The position numbers were made by a program, and so were the translations under genes. From positions 31,964,120 through 32,028,119 of the forward strand of contig OZ026520.1 of the NCBI GenBank assembly GCA_964019695.1: a stretch of 64,000 nucleotides of DNA, read 5' to 3'. Position 1 is the first letter of the stretch. Every line of letters begins with the position of its first letter. This document shows positions 1 through 14,300 of this stretch, in pieces. The notes under the pieces were generated by a model. The model searched no databases. It was given only the letters and a program-made list of their open reading frames with translations, and was not told the origin of the DNA. The stretch is from Loripinus fragilis. Lineage: Eukaryota; Mollusca; Bivalvia; Lucinida; Lucinidae.

Positions 1-909
1 ATCACTCATGTGAATCATTATGCTACGCCAAAGGCAATTTTGACAAAAGTGCACGACTGCACGTGCAATCTGAATGTCTATATTTTATATTTGCGTTTTG
101 CACTAGGCATTATCAATGGTGATCGTTGTGACAGAAAAACACCAAAACAATTATTTTATTCAAGTACACCCCATTTTTTCGGTCGTTGCAATCAGTAACA
201 CTGTTACTGTTTGAAGAAATGCGCGTTTTGACGTCACATTAACGTCAGTTACAATAGTCAAATAGAGTTTCCTTCGTAAATTGTCTTGTTACGAGTCACT
301 TGTTGACATAGAAGTATCAAAACACTAAAACATCTTATCATAGACACGTCTTGTAGCATTGGTAGTAGGGACGTCATCACTAACGTCAACACCGTGACGC
401 CAATAAATCCATTATTTTTTTTACAAAAATTAATGGCGGATACATGGTTGTTTAAAATGAAATTATAAAAGAAGTGTTTTGATAACTGGTTTACTAAGAA
501 TCATACGAAATTTTATCTAACTTTAAAAAAAGTACTAAATCAACTTTTTTCAAACCTTGGCCAGCTGGGAACCAAACTAGTAAAAGGTTAAAAATCTATA
601 AAGTTAACAAGCACATTCCAGTCTTAGATATTGCCAAGAATAAATCGGTTCTTATCGCTGGCATAGCAGAAATTCGACCCTGAAAAAAGTGCAATGTGAT
701 CTGAGTTTCATTCGAAATAATGGAATTTAGGGTTGTGCCATTCAAGATCCATTTTCTCATTTGTTTCTGATCTGATCACAATAAAATTTCAATGGCTAAT
801 GCAACTATAAATGCGCTTTACGCGGGTAGTCTCAGATTAAAAATATCTTATTCCCTTCTTTGAATAATTTTACATTTTATATGTGGTGCGTAACTAAAGT
901 GGTTCACTG
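1..909. mobile_element. hAT-like nonautonomous element, copy 1, cut by the window edge
   Basis: This is an inverted-orientation copy of the element at 26965-27967. Matching landmarks include GGCCAGCTGGGAACCAAA, the ACGTCA-rich centre and the terminal GTGGTGCGTAACTAAAGTGG…CACTG at 883-909. It has no coding capacity; the 62-codon ORF at 10 is accidental. Confidence 0.7.
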
Positions 910-1039
910 TATGCCCGATAAGATGCTGGCAGCTTGAAAAGCAGGTCCCTGCAAGGAGTATAAAGTTATTTTTGTGATTTTCTTAGGTCATTACACTTTG
1001 CTAAATTGCCAGATAAAGAAGGAGATGAGACGAGAATAA

Positions 1040-1545
1040 GCCAGTCTTGGCCACCATGACTCAACTTGAGGTTTTCTTTAGCTCTGACTCTCCGTGAGTC
1101 ACGAGCCCTTTTCTTTGTTTCATCATAGTGCGTTTTGAATATATTGTTTTTCTATGATGATACATAGCAATAGTTAGGACTTCTCTATGCAAGCTTAACA
1201 TTTTTGTGCTTCAACAACAACAGAATGTTCGGCGAAGATCTGGTACCAGTAAAATGCATTTTAGCCCCTCCAGTTGCTTTGGCTGCTGTCCATTCTAAGG
1301 CGGTGGTTCTGCTGTTGTTGATTCGTTGTTGAGTGTTGCTCCCATTGTCGGACCCTGTAATTGTTCCATGTTTTGTTGCGCGTTACTTTGTATCCAATAC
1401 TAGTTTTGCAACCATCTTGATGAGGAAGAGGGCGCTGGTTGCTTTGTTTATCTTCCTGGTGTCTCGCGATTGTTGTGTGGCTCTTCACGATGCCATGTGT
1501 TTGTCTGTTGTTTGTGATTGTGGTATTTCCTGATCATACTCACTG
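1040..1545 (+). mobile_element. Family 9: 3' tail of a reverse-transcriptase element
   Basis: It runs from CAACTTGAGGTTTTCTTTAG to CTGATCATACTCACT and matches 49640-50205. It is noncoding sequence downstream of a reverse-transcriptase gene. The shared block order with the tail of the element at 10628 supports this. The short ORFs on both strands here are shadows. Confidence 0.65.
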
Positions 1546-1557
1546 ACTATATTGGGC

Positions 1558-1660
1558 CTCGTCGCGCGAAACCCTGATTTTGATACATACGATCTACAAA
1601 GACACAGAGCAGCCTGCGCATCAACGCAGTCTGACCAGCGCATTCGTTATTCACCATCTG
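1558..1660. repeat. Family 8 fragment
   Basis: It holds GCGCATCAACGCAGTCTGAC-type sequence after CGCGAAACCC, matching the family 8 copies at 9945 and 54575. Confidence 0.45.
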
Positions 1661-1756
1661 GAATGTATAGTAGTCAATCTTGCTCCATGGAAAATGTCTA
1701 TATTAACATGGTCAGAAATGCAGAGGGAAACTCACCCAAGGGTCTGGTGTTCAACC

Positions 1757-1990
1757 AGGCTCCAAGGTTATAAAACTTATTTCATGCTCAAATCAACTGA
1801 GCACGATTTTTTTTCCAGCTAATAAATGTTAGAATACCAACATTTATTAGCAGGATAAATACACCAACTAAGAGTTTGACAGCAAATAAACATCATTAAT
1901 TTTCAGCATTTTAGCTTTGATTAGTAGTTGAAGTTTCATGCTCAGCTGACTTAAGCGCGAAAAAAAGTTGTATAACCTCGAGACCAGGGA
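1757..1990. repeat. Family 11 fold-back
   Basis: The left arm is GGTTATAAAACTTATTTCATGC. The right arm has TTTCATGCTCAGCTGAC and ends in TATAACCTCG. The centre is the palindrome AAATGTTAGAATACCAACATTT. It is related to 55773-56015. Confidence 0.55.
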
Positions 1991-2074
1991 TGAGTCGTCT
2001 TGGTCCCTGGATTGCAATTCAGACCCCTTGGGTGATTTTCCTGCATATACTGACTGATTATATCACTTTCCCAG

Positions 2075-2300
2075 GTGAGCCAGGCGAGGAGCTTGAAAAG
2101 AACATTCTGGACGATGAAAACAAAGTGCCATCCGACTTCAGTGATTGTACAACGGACGATGACATTGATCTGTCGAAACTGAACCCAGCACAAAGAAGAC
2201 AGTATCTAGCACAGCGAGACAAGAGACGAGCTGAACGAGAGAAGAGAAGAAGAGAGAAGTATGGCGATAAATATGATGAAATCATGAAGAAGCGAAACTT
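2075..2300 (+). CDS. Gene A exon 1 of those visible (basic region)
   Basis: The acceptor is CTTTCCCAG and the donor is GTAAGT. It starts in phase 1 and ends in phase 2. It encodes an acidic stretch and then a highly basic Arg/Lys/Glu helix (residues 1-75), probably a coiled coil or a nucleic-acid-binding or nuclear-targeting tail. An ATG at 1990 opens the same frame, but it lies in intron and repeat sequence and is not the start. Confidence 0.86.
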
Positions 2301-5300
2301 GTAAGTATTATATTAACCCATATAAGCCTAGCGTCCTTTTTGTGGGACATAGGTAAACAGTGGAGACCCAGATCAGACGCCGCAGAATGCGGCGTCTGAT
2401 CCGGGTCTCCACTGTTTGCTTACATAATGTTCTCTTAAAATTCGAATGAAAATGAAAAATACCACCTAACAACCCTTAAAACGAAAACGGACTGGTCCAA
2501 TTTATAAGAGACGGAAATTCCATTAGGCATAAATGGGTTAAAATAGCAAAGTATTTTAACAATTGATAGTAAAATTCACGTTTCTTCAACACCATTGTTC
2601 AATTGTGCCATAGGTTCAGGAAAGACAATATAAAAGTATGATGTCGAAATCGAGATCTATCTACTTTCGACTTGTCTCTTGATTTCAACTTTTTATCTCA
2701 TAAAATTGACTTATCATATTACACGTTTTTCTTCATACACCAAAAGTACCCACATAATCGTCACAGCAGTGTAGGTGAGGTACAAGGGCATTACGGTGAG
2801 CATGGGTTTGTCTATTTCGTAATTTAAGGGATCACTTTACAAACTTTCGAAATTTTACTAAATTTTCCCTGAAGATTGTTTTTATCTTGGCAAACAGTGC
2901 AAACACTAATGAAATGTTGCCTTATAAATCTGAATTATTTCGATGGGTAAATTGAACTCCGAGATAGTTGTAGAGTTATTCTTTGGGGAAATGAACTCAA
3001 TAAGTTGATAGCTTTCGTTGAAATCCCAATGTGTATGATTGGTTATCTTTGTCTGAGAACATGTATTTGTGCTCATTTAATTTTGTTAGGGCCAGAAACC
3101 CTGGTTTAGCAGCCAAACAGAATTCAATGGCAGAGAACGAGGACAAAGACAGATTAAAAGTAGATGAACTACATTCAGGAAGAAGAAGAAAATCAAGCAA
3201 TGCATCTACAATAGGCAAGAGTGGACGACCCAAGTCTATGGTAACATACGACAAAGGACCACCACGTGACCTAGGATTTGACAAAACAATAGATAACAGA
3301 GAGCTAGGTCTTGGCCACGATGAGTAAGTTAGCGTTCTGGCCCAATGGTTATAAAACTTTTTTTCCTCCTCAATTTTACTGAGCACGTAACTTCAACTGC
3401 TCATAAAAACCAAAGTACCAACAAATAAATAAGTTTCTTGTTTTAAGTCTCTCAGATGTTGTATTTATCATGCTCATAAATGTTAAAATGCCAACTATTG
3501 TTTGCAAAATATGTGTTTGTGCATTTTCTAATTACATAGGAATTTCGATAGCTCGAATAGCCCGCTGAAGTCGAAGTAATTTGTATACCTCCTAGTCATG
3601 AGAGATAGGGATTGGTTTAAAAAATAAGATTCCTTATTTCCTTTCATCAGAAGTGCTGTTGGTACGCCAAGACCTTTCTTTGATTAGTCACAACATTTCT
3701 TGTCTTAGGGCAAACTTAAAAAAGCCGTATTTATTATACTTACCAGCCTCTTTTAATTTGTACAACATATAACTCAAAGTAAAAAATAGTTTCATTTAGC
3801 AAGAGTAAACAAGAACTAACTATATTCTGTGTTTCAGTTGGACGAAGAGAAAAGATTCTGATGCTGGGGGAAAGAGAAAAAGAAAAACTGGGGAAGGTAT
3901 GCATAAATCCATTTAGGCAAATGTAGTTTGGAAATAATCAATATTTTCGAAAAAATACTACTGATTTTGACATGACAGTTTAATATGCAGATATATTTTC
4001 ACGAATGATTTTTCTCAAATTATTTGCTTTTCGTTACTTTCTTTAGGTAAATTAATTATGTATCGCATGCTACGTGTGATCAATTATTGACTAGCACTTG
4101 CAGAGGTCTGACATAATCAATCCGGCGGCATAATAGCTTAAATTTATTAGTGCATGGAGTAGTCATAAATTGTTTGATTTTATTCTTTACCTCCTAGTCA
4201 ACATTTTTCTGTCATGTCAGGACGGAAGTTCCTGGGTTTAACCAGTACGAAGCAGAGGATTAAAAGTCTTGGTCAAAGACACAACGCAGTGCCTCTAGTG
4301 AGACTCGAACCTCAAACTCCTCAATCTCTAGCCAAGGACTCCCCAGAGTAGTCATAAAGTAGTCAGTTGGTAGAACCTTTGCCACTCGCATACAAAAAGT
4401 ACGGATTTGGATTAAACACATACCATAATTTAGAACCCTAGCCCAAATACACTATCTTTTGTGGTAATGAAGGCATTTGCGCATATGCAATAACTACCAA
4501 AATCACATGTGCTGGCACAAATAGTCTATTCTTTTATATATATTTTAGACAAAACCCAACTCCTTTGATCTCGGAATACTGGTTATTCGAAGTGAAAAGT
4601 CATGGCCCATGGAATTTGAATTTACAAGACATTACTAATTGTTCATTTGAGCCGCCACTTGACATTTCCTACAATGTGGTATGTGCAACTAGCAAAGGCT
4701 CAGACCAGCCTGCGCATACTCGCAGTCTGATCAGAGCCTTTGCTAGTCGCTTGAATATTCTATTAATATTAAGCTACTGACTGAACACCATTTGGAGTTT
4801 CTAAGCATAAAAGGAGGCTGCACAGGCTCGTCTGAGTCTACACTTGTTAAGATGCCACATTGTTGGAAATCACATGTCACGGCTCAAATGAACAATTAGT
4901 AAAGTCTTGTAAATTCAAAGTCCATGGGACAAGACTTTTCACTTCGAATAACCAGCATTGTAAGATGAAAGGAGTTCGGTTATGAATAGAATATCAGCTG
5001 CGACATGTGATTTCCAACAATGTGGTATGTGTGACCAGCAAATGCTCTGATCAGACTGTGCATATGCACAGTCTGATCAGAGCCTTTGCAAGTCACTGGA
5101 ATATCCTATGATATTTAATTAATTAATTAATTAATTGATTTTCCACTTTTACAGATGGGGGTCATGAGCTGATGCCAAAACTACATCGTGAGACAACCAT
5201 GTTAAAACCATTACCAACAATACCACAGGGGAAAATATTAGATGATAGAGGTAAATGGAAGAATACTGGAATAATGGAAGAAAATTTGATTAAAAACTCT

Positions 5301-8300
5301 TCCCATAATAACTCACAGGTTTAGATAAACAAATGTTTTTCTTACCCATTTGTTTTGGTTGAGAAATAAAAAAATTATTTTTTGTTACGCGCTCTTAACT
5401 AAACGCCTGGTAACTCGTATTTCTTTTAAACGATTTGAACCGAATTGACTTTCCCATTCATATAATTTTAACTAGTCTATTTCCTATTTTATGCACGTTA
5501 AATGCTGTTTTATGTTTGAATAAATGTTCTGCAAGACGCCGATAAAACGTCATATTCTGAGTCGCATGGTCTGGGGCTGCACTGTTTGCTTATGACCCAC
5601 GAAAAGGACACTAGGCTATAGATTAAATATAGCTTACTAAATCTTTCAAATCATAGGCTGAAACATAATTTGCTACTTACTACCGGGAGGTTCTAGAGAT
5701 TGGTATTTTTAAAGTTAATAGAAATTTCCTTTTGCATATTCAAGACGCTAATGATTTTCCCCCCTAATTCGATATAATGTTGATATTGTTTCATATTCTG
5801 ATCCTTTAAGGATATTTGTTTTTAGCAAGAAAACACACTCCCACTGTATGTGATGCTAGGGGTGTGATATATGTTACATTGTTCATTATATTTCACGAAC
5901 AGACTCAATAAAAACAGTCTGCTGTGTTCATATTTTGAAGGTTCTCTCTTTTTCTGAAAGACCAGTTTTTCCAGATTATTTGGATCCTGAGAAATATCAT
6001 TGTTTTAATATTTTATATCTAAATATTGACAAGAAATGAAAAGAAAATTACACAAATGGTGGAGATGTAAGGCATGATGTTTCCTACTAATAAATAAGTA
6101 AAGCTTCAGAATGAGAGATCGTGTGTACTTTTTATTTTTTGTAAAGGCCAAATGAATAAATACCCAACCCTACCTAAATTTACTGGTGCAGCCTAGACTT
6201 TTCTTCAGGTTTTCAGGAAAAAATAATATTTTTATGCATTTTGAAAGGCAAAATGCCTTTCAAAGTGCATAAAATTATTTATTTTTTCCGGAAAAAAAAT
6301 AATTAAAAAAATATGTGTGCCTACCCTACCTAAAAATTTCGGACATGTTACCTAAAACACACTGATCTTTTATTTGGCCTTCTTGGGCAAAGAACTTTTA
6401 AATGAATAGGCAGTCATGAAAAGTAAAATATATCTCATTCTCACGCTGTATTTTTCATTTTATTCTCAATTGGCAGACTTGAAAAGTAAAGAAATTCTGA
6501 ATGTTTATTTAATAGGCAGACATGAAAAGTAAAAGAAATCTCATTATGGGTTAAACTTTATAGTTTTGGTAGATTGGGAGCCAAAAAGCTCTGCATGTGA
6601 GGGCCTTTTTCACTTTCAAAAAACTATGATAGCTCAACCATTCAAGCAGAATGTCAATATTCTAGAAAAATTCTGGCAATCTTTGGCCCAACTAATGTTG
6701 TTTTTAGCTCTGTGTGTGAGTTCTGAACCATTTCCCTTGTTCCATTACAGCTAGTTAATCTGATTTTATTACTTTTCTGTTGTTATACATTAGATAAAGT
6801 AATGTTTATCAACAGCAACATCTTGGGCAAGGATTCAGCCCAGGAAACATATTTAAGACATTAGAACGCAGATAAATAAAGGCAAACTCTTTCTCAATGA
6901 GATTATTGCACATCTCGACTACACCACAATACTTGTATCAAATATGAATTCACCTTTCAAAGGGAGCAACAGCATGCGCATTAAGCAACTGACTAACAAC
7001 AAACTCACCGCTTTAGAACAGTAAGCAGCCAGGCAAATGGGGAGGCTTAAATATGTTACTGGATACATCCTCACCCAAGCGTATGTTGTGGTTAAAACGC
7101 ATTTATTGATAAGCTCACATAAAGGCTTTCTAACTTTTTTCTATGTTTACAGTCAAATTCTTTAAAGGCTTGGTGGAATAGACTCTCAACGTTATGAATG
7201 AAAATAAATAAAATATGTTATTTTCACAGATGATGGAAGTTCGAAAGGAGGAAAGACTAGCAGATCACATAAGTCATTTAAGGTTAGTTGAACTTTTCCC
7301 AAATACATGTACTGTAAATTCAGAAATTTTCGCGAGTTTTTTTTTTTGTTTTTGCATATGTGAAAACAAAACCCTAGCGTAATGGCAAAATCACTGTCAT
7401 TAACTGATGTAGGTTACAATCATGCTCCAGTTGTGAATTTTGAAAATTGCAAATATGTTTTAAAGCTATTCGCGAAAATCAAATTCTAAGGATTATTTTT
7501 TAATTTACAATTTTTTCAATATTCCATCTTAGTAATTAATGAGAGTTTAGCTTTTCCAGCCCATATCCCAAAACATCACTCAACACACTGAAGGAGTAGA
7601 GGATTGGAGCTGTTACTGTACCTGAACAAGACTTAATATTCCCTTAATCAAAATATGGCAATTTGAAAAGACTGACATATTGGCGTAGTTTAATTTCGGC
7701 AGTTTCTAATTTTAATGCACTTTAAAGTTGTTTTCTGTTCTAATAGGTGATACTATTACGGTAAAGAATATGCGCCCCTATATTCTATTGTTCAATATTG
7801 GTTTTTGACAAGATATAGACCAACAGACTAAGGATGTGTGTCCATTTTTTGCGTAATGTGCAACTGAATTCGAAACTGTATTCCACAATCTAATATTTTG
7901 GTGTTTTTTGTTTTTAATGCTAATGGCGTCTTATAAAAATACCCGCCAAATATAAGTGTTTTACAGCATCATTGGTGTGGAGAACATTTTTTTTCCACTA
8001 AGCCAAGAATTGTCATAGCATGGTTGAATGGTACTGCGATAGTCGATTATTTATTACAAGTAATTAACAATTTACTTCATAGGCTATTTTAGTTCATGAC
8101 ATCATTTTCTATTTTTAGACAACATTGAAAAATTCAAGAAAAAATTAAGTTAAGTTTTTAGTACTTTTGAAAATATTATTGAAAATGGAGCATTTGCTCT
8201 TTTGGAGCAAATGCTCCATTTTCCATAATATTTTAAATACGTGATATTTTAAAGGCGTTATTATGGAGTAAAGGGGTAAAATTTAATATCAACAGACTGT

Positions 8301-11300
8301 TTTCACAGATATTTTCAAACCAAAATATGCAGGTCCTAGGGAGAGACATGGCACTCTCAGCTGTGTCTTAAAATAAACTCCAGCACTGTTTTACCTTTCC
8401 TGATATATAAAATAGGGAGGACACATGCTTTATCTAAAAACAACTTCAAGCTGTCATTTTCTTTCTATTTTAGACGACTGGAGACGACGATGATACTCTA
8501 TCATCAGGTAATTATACTGTTAACATTGTTTCAAAATAAAAAAAATAACGGTTGTGTGCAAAATACCTTAATAAGCAGATGCCATAAGAAACATGTCACT
8601 CAAGATAAAGTGACTTTGGTTAAAACTTTGACTTGGTGTTTGTGCAGTAAATGACAAATGGACTGCATACTTTAGGCAAAACCTTAAGGTGGATCAATTT
8701 GGTCCAATCATTCTAAAAAGAATAAAACAATAGCCAAATTCAGGGGCAGTCCAAGTGTTAAAATGATTTTCTCTAAAAAAGTAGTCATGTTGTGTATCAA
8801 ACTGAAAGAAATGGTATGCTTAACAATATGCAAGCACAATTTAGAACCTAAATACACCTCTGACATCTGGTAAGGGTTTAAAGGCTTTGACATTGAATTT
8901 GTGCAATCCAGCAAATTTTCAGAGTAGAATTAAGCATATCAATATTAAAAGAAAGGGCTTACTATGTATTTTACAGACCTAATATTTGACCTGTTGATGA
9001 TGCTCAAAGTCCACTTAGAATTTGATGAACCAGGGTTAGTTTTTGTGAATAGCCCTTCTCTAACATTATCAGCTGTGTGAGTGGGGATAAACACGATTTT
9101 GCATTTGTCCAATTGGAAATATGATGACTTGTGCATACAAGACCACGCACAAAAAAGAATAAATGATGGATAACGTTTTTCAAAATCCACAAAGCTCTCC
9201 ATTTTTTTTCTTGATAAAATTACTAAAATAATGTGGTCTGTATGACCATTCAAGAATCATAAAATCTACTCGGTCAAGCCACTTTTTTTTCTCTTTTACC
9301 AAACGTTTTTGATAGTTCCAGTGATATATGAGCATTCATGTAAGATTCCCTATATGTTTTGTAGGCTTAGATGGAACAAGTAGAAAAGATGAAGGCGAAA
9401 AAGGTCAGTATTAGAATAATACTCACGTTCTATTCATCGTGATTACATATCCATACCAAACAATGCTAAAGTCACCCCAAACTGGTGTTTGATATGAAAT
9501 GTACATTTTTCATGTCATGGCTCATATCTTTTTTGTATGTATGCACTGTACGTTTATTATGCCTGATACATTAATCTAACATATCAACAAAACAGAAAAA
9601 GAATGTCATATGCTATAACACAATCTCATATGCTTTTAATTTTAGATGAGGGTCCATATTTCGAAGTTGACAAACATGGCAATGTTGTACTCACTAAGAA
9701 GAAGATAGATCTCAGTAAAATAACTGCAGAAGAATTAAAAGCTCTAGGCATTGATCCAACATTATCAGCAAAAGAAATTGCCAAGAAATTAAAGGTAAAT
9801 TAATTGTCTTGCATTCACTGTTTGTAAATGTTTATTTAACATCAAAAGGGGGTTTCTATAGTAAGCTTGGAAACGTGCATGGCTGCATTCAGCTTGTCCA
9901 GTATCAGCTGAAAATATACATATATCGTTGTGCCATTTTGGCTGCAACTCGAAAATGCCTGTTTTGGGGGTTTCTGACAAATCGAGATTCAAACCAGTCT
10001 GCTCAGCTTCAGTGACTCGCTAGAAAATTGAAATTTCGCTTGTAGCAAGTGTAGACAAGATTCTTTCCAATAAGCGAATAACAAAGGCGCTGATCAGACT
10101 GCGCGGAAGCGCTGGCTGGTCTGCATCTTTGTTGTTCGCAAAGCCTCGAAGACAGGTTTTCAGGCCCATATGTAATCAGACCGAAAGCAGAATACCACTC
10201 ACGCTGGTGCTAGGGGGCATGAGAATTGTTGCACTATAAACATAATCAATCAAGGCAATTCTGCTGTTTTCTGATATTGTAGGTTCTCTATATTTCTGAA
10301 GGATCTGTTTTATCAGATTATTCAAAGGCCACAACAGCTTTAATTAATTCTGTGTGGTGTTGGTAAAACTTCTCCCTGTGCATCGATATAGTGTTGATAT
10401 TTGTTCATTACTGGTTCTTTGGGAATATTGGGCTTCGACTGAAAGCAGAATACCGCGTAAGCCTGTGCAAGGGGGCGTGAGAATTGTTGCACTTTACATT
10501 ACTTCTCATGAACAAACCCAATAAAACTGGGTCTGTTGTTTTCTGATATTGTAGATTCTCTCTATTTCTGAAGGATCTGTAGTAAATGTGTACTGGTTAT
10601 TGATCCTTTGGTTAGTATTTGACATAATTGAGACTTTTGCCTCATAATTTAATTAAAGATAAACTTATTGATCTTATTGAAAATACCTTTCAGAGAGAAG
10701 GCTCTCCTTACCTTGCATGTAGTGACAGAAATGCATTCTTTACTTCAGAAAAACCTAAAAAATATCATGCATGGTCGTGTCAAAATGTATGTGATGCGCT
10801 GACCTTTTTGTTGGACAACATTTTTATTCGATTTGGCACCAAGCTCTATAGACAAGTTGTTGGGATTCCTATGGGCACTAATTGTGCTCCCCTGGTTGCA
10901 GATTTATTCCTGTTTTGTTATGAAAGGGACTTTATGATGTCTCTTTCTGATGATAAGCAGGCTGATGTTATTGATGCGTTTAACACTACTTCCAGATATT
11001 TGGACGATGTTTTAAATATTAATAATGTTTATTTTGACAATATGGTTAGTCAAATATACCCTTCAGAGCTCCAACTTAATAAAGCCAATGCCTCTGATAC
11101 CGAAGCCGCATTTTTAGACTTGCATTTGTCAATTTCTACCAAAATTTATGATAAACGTGACGACTTTGATTTTGAAATTGTCAATTTCCCATTTTTAGAT
11201 GGTGATGTTCCTCGTTCTACATCCTATGGAGTCTATATCTCTCAACTCATTCGTTTTGCTAGAGCATCTAGCTATGTTGCTGACTTCAACACTCGCAATA

Positions 11301-14300
11301 AATTGTTAACTCAGAAACTTCTTAAACAAGGCTATCGGTATCATAAACTTCAAAAAACATTTTCAAAATTTTATAGACGATACTATGATTTGATTTCTAA
11401 ATTCCAAGTTGGACTTAAATCTCTCTTGGGCCAAGTACTTTCGGAACCTGATTTCTATGGTAACTTGGTGTTTAAGTTGAAGAAGATTGTTGGCTCTAAT
11501 AATTTTTCAGCGCAGTTCATTAAAATAATTTCCCATTATAAAAAGATTGGCTATAACATTAATGTATTGCAACAGACTGCATGCTTGGTAGTCAACCCAA
11601 TCATGGTTGGCAACTTTGCTTTCCTCTTTAATTGCACGCCGGTGGGTCGGACTTCAGACTCTATGATGGTTCCGACTAAAAGACTTATCTATTGATGAGA
11701 TGGTAGGGGCCTGATGCTTTGGCTGTTTGTCGGGCCCACCGGGGTTTACCTGTTGGATTTCTTTTGCTCCGGTATTCAGTTTAATTTACTGTTGAGTCCT
11801 TATCCTTGCTTTATCTCCTTGTTATATCTTGATTTATTTGTTTTAGGAGATGATGCATTGATAAGTTAGGGGTCTTTCATGTAAACCAAATATCTATGTG
11901 TCTTGATCCACATCTAAATTAAGGGTGAGGTTGGCGCCGTTAAACCGGTTTAAGCCCTCCAGTAAAATATTTTACTGACCGTTCCAAGGCGGTACTTCTT
12001 TTGTGGATCTTTTATGTTTTCGTTCTGTCTTGTGTTTGCTATGTTTTGTGCACGTCTGTTTATATGTGCTTTGTGGTCACCTGCTGGGAAAGGGCTGACC
12101 TCTTGGCTCTCGTTTGTGGTGTCTTCTGTGAGTTTGTCACTTTCCCATTGGTATCCTGGGTCAGGTGTGGTACTTGATTGTATCGATTCCTGATCTTTGC
12201 ACCATTACTTACTTTTTTTTATTCTTTCTGGGTGTCCATGAATGCACATCAGATACAGTCATGCTAGATATATAATAAAGCACCTAAATTACATATAGAT
12301 ATAACTTTAAAACTTTTAGCAAGAATGTGAAAAAAATCAAAAAAATCTGCATGGTATTATCTTTAAAGTTACCATGACTGGCCCAAATTACCAAATCTTT
12401 ACAAATAGCCAAACACATATGATATCAAATATACATTGCTCAAAATATTTAAAAGAACACAGCATGACTGATTTGACATTTATTAAAATGCAAATGCACT
12501 GAGAGTCTGACCTAAGTAAGAGTCAGTTATAAAAAGTACAAACATGTTAGTCAGTTTGGTGACACATCAAGAATGATGCTTGTTGATAAGTATGAATTAA
12601 TTCCATTCCATAAATCTCCGTTAAAGTGAACTTTGTTAAGATATACCTTTGTTCAAAACTAAATTATTAACCCTCATCCAATAGACAAAGCATACACTTC
12701 ACTACACAATGAGGCAGAATACCAGTTTTATTTGCGATGTTTCTTAAGCAAACCAAAGTATTGGGTCAAAATGTTATGGATAAAACAATTGCGGCTCAAA
12801 TCCATGGCTAAAACTTTGTATTTTTTTTTAATTGGAAAATTATGACTTTTTATGGACAGCTGTAAATTCTCAGGACGTTAAATCACGCAACCTAACGATT
12901 TCTGCTACATTTAAATAGTATGGAATGTACAGAAACGATGCAGTTTTGCAGTTTAATCAAACTGTCTTATGTTTGCTATGTCTTTGTGCGCGGACCTTGG
13001 CTCTCGTTTGTGGTGTCTGACTGTGAGTTTGTAACTTTCCCATTGGTATCCTGGGTCGGTTGTGGTACTTGATTGTATCGACTCCTGATCTTTGCATCCT
13101 TACTTACTTTAACATTATCATCTATATATTAGCAGTGCGATCGATTTTTGGCAAAGAACAGGATTGGGATAGCCTTCGTCAAACACATGTTCTTTTAAAG
13201 CTGCATACTCTGTAACTATGAACATTTTTCGAAAAATTTTCTTTTCTTTTTAAATCATTTGTAAAAGTACAATTAAGCTATGTTTTCACAATAAAAATGT
13301 TCAGTAAAGCTGAAAACTGCATGGAAAAGTGAATTATCTTATCAAATAGGTGTATTTTTCTCTTGTTGGTAATTATTTGCGTCCCTCCAATAATTCTAGA
13401 CCGTTGAATTTTAGCATAAATGCAGTTGTTTTGATAGTGATAACTTGTTAAGATTTACGAAAATGTTAAAATGTTTACCTGAATTTGAGTATTTTTACTG
13501 TGTTCTTGAAAAATAAAACCATTATTTTTAAAATTAGAAGATCAAAAGTAACAGACTATGCAGCTTTAACAAGTATTTCACTGTGTATAAGGCATATTAC
13601 CATTCATTTTGTTTCCTTTATTAGATAATGGTGTATGTATTTGTTTCAGAAAATGTTTGGAAATGACCTTATTATCACGGATGGAGGACAACCAGTTGGT
13701 ACAAAACATATTGATGATTATGGCTCCGATATCTCTGAGTCAGACATTGCTAATGATCCGGACCTGGACATTAGCACATGTAAGTGGAACTATTGTCCTA
13801 CCAATGGAACAATGGTTCATTTGTCTTGCACATAATACAATGGTTCATATTGCATATACAGTAAAAGCTGTCTTTAGCAGCCACTCAAAAATATACAAAA
13901 CAAAGATCTTAATGACAAAAGGTAGCTTAATGAAGGTTGAAAGTATTATAATACTTTTGACCTGCATTAAGAGATATTTGATCTTGAAAACATATTTTTG
14001 GTCTTTTGGAGAGTAGCCGTTTCAGACAGGTATTACGGTATGCATAATATTACTTTTTTAAATTATACTATGCTGCTATCTAGTAGGGTTAAAGATCTTA
14101 TACGGGCCTCTTTGCGAGGCATACTGCTTCTGTTGTATGCAAACAACAAAGGCGCAGACCAACCTGCACATCCACACAGTCTGATAAGTGCCTTTATCAT
14201 TCGCTCTCTAGAAAGAACAATAGCTAAGCTTGTCCCATGCAATGTTTCAAGATTCTAGCTAGTTTATGTAGCTGAGCAGGCTTCGCTTTTTTGAAGGATC

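Noticed and set aside
1990..2074. In-frame ATG at 1990 as the start of gene A
   Set aside because: A strong acceptor (TATCACTTTCCCAG) lies at 2074. The upstream part is intron and repeat edge with no conserved character, and the exon enters in phase 1.
10178..10620. Hammerhead ribozyme next to the reverse transcriptase
   Set aside because: I looked for CTGATGA and GAAA in the right arrangement in the family 10 units and the tail and did not find a convincing core.
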